Positions 34,902 through 35,000 of a stretch of DNA of 35,000 nt are shown one piece after another. The position numbers and the translations under genes were made by a program. Under the pieces are notes generated by a model. The model was not told the DNA's origin. It worked only from the letters and a program-made list of their open reading frames with translations, and did not search any database. The DNA comes from Planctomycetota bacterium (GTDB lineage Bacteria > Planctomycetota > Planctomycetia > Pirellulales > Lacipirellulaceae). The stretch covers positions 1-35,000 of the forward strand of contig JAKOXH010000023.1 of assembly GCA_029781135.1 (NCBI GenBank), written 5' to 3'. Each line of letters begins with the position of its first letter. Positions within the stretch are counted from its first letter, which is position 1.

Positions 34902-35000
34902 ATGGACCATAATCTAGACTCAAGTGCACCTGCGTCGATCCAAAGTGAGTCGGGGCCGCTACTTTCGGTCGTGGTCCCTGTCTTCAATGAAGTGAAGACA
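34902..35000 (+). CDS. 5' end of a family 2 glycosyltransferase, cut by the window edge
   Basis: An ATG opens a frame that runs off the right edge. The 33 visible residues end LLSVVVPVFNEVKT, which is the typical first strand and nucleotide-binding start of GT-A family 2 glycosyltransferases (often dolichyl-phosphate-type transferases). No strong Shine-Dalgarno is seen. Donor and acceptor cannot be told from the fragment. Confidence 0.75.
   Translation, partial: MDHNLDSSAPASIQSESGPLLSVVVPVFNEVKT

Overview
The window looks like chromosomal DNA from a planctomycete, probably a Pirellulales-like lineage (inference). The evidence is a GC-rich genome with a PEP-CTERM secreted protein, a GGDD-type pyrophosphate-dependent phosphofructokinase, planctomycete-style hypothetical proteins, a three-gene ExbB/ExbD-like membrane cassette, and intergenic spaces full of short palindromes and tandem heptamer tracts. 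No rRNA, tRNA, CRISPR array, phage genes or intact insertion sequence was recognised.

Layout. 1-1.9 kb is accessory: a gene edge, an EVE-like domain protein, a small protein plus nucleotidyltransferase pair resembling a toxin-antitoxin module, and a lipoprotein with a heavy-metal-like domain. 1.9-6.3 kb (minus strand) holds an LplT-like MFS transporter, a CxxC hypothetical, dapB and thrC. 6.5-7.6 kb (plus) holds a DksA/TraR-type zinc-finger protein and lspA. 7.8-12.6 kb (minus) is a translationally coupled operon: a MotA/TolQ/ExbB-type channel subunit with a long coiled-coil tail, followed by two ExbD-like proteins. 13.1-17.6 kb holds queC, an M24 aminopeptidase and accB-accC. 17.6-20.1 kb holds the PEP-CTERM gene and the PPi-phosphofructokinase. 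20.2-25.2 kb (minus) holds hisB, a PIN/DUF104-type toxin-antitoxin pair, a small hypothetical, rsmA/ksgA, ribE, pssA and psd. 25.5-30.5 kb (minus) is a sugar-oxidation group: zwf, an SDR dehydrogenase, gnd and a HAD phosphatase. 30.8-35 kb holds a secreted metzincin-like protein, a SirB1-type protein, a TauE/SafE permease, an AroH chorismate mutase and the start of a family 2 glycosyltransferase.

Functional links. Upper glycolysis and the oxidative pentose-phosphate route are both represented (pfp; zwf and gnd). accB/accC supply malonyl-CoA for lipids, and pssA/psd make phosphatidylethanolamine. dapB, thrC, hisB and aroH are amino-acid synthesis genes.

Two things deserve most attention. First, at least seven intergenic spaces carry degenerate tandem repeats with a strict 7-bp period. 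In five of them a G/T-rich tract follows one gene's stop codon and its reverse complement directly precedes the next gene's start codon, so each intercistronic RNA could fold into a hairpin; the heptamer differs from site to site. Second, the ExbB/ExbD-like cassette has two different ExbD-like partners, only one of which keeps the membrane aspartate expected in proton-driven motors. A 311-bp element with near-perfect 31-bp terminal inverted repeats ends exactly on the psd start codon, and a strong terminator-like hairpin near 12.95 kb follows no visible gene.
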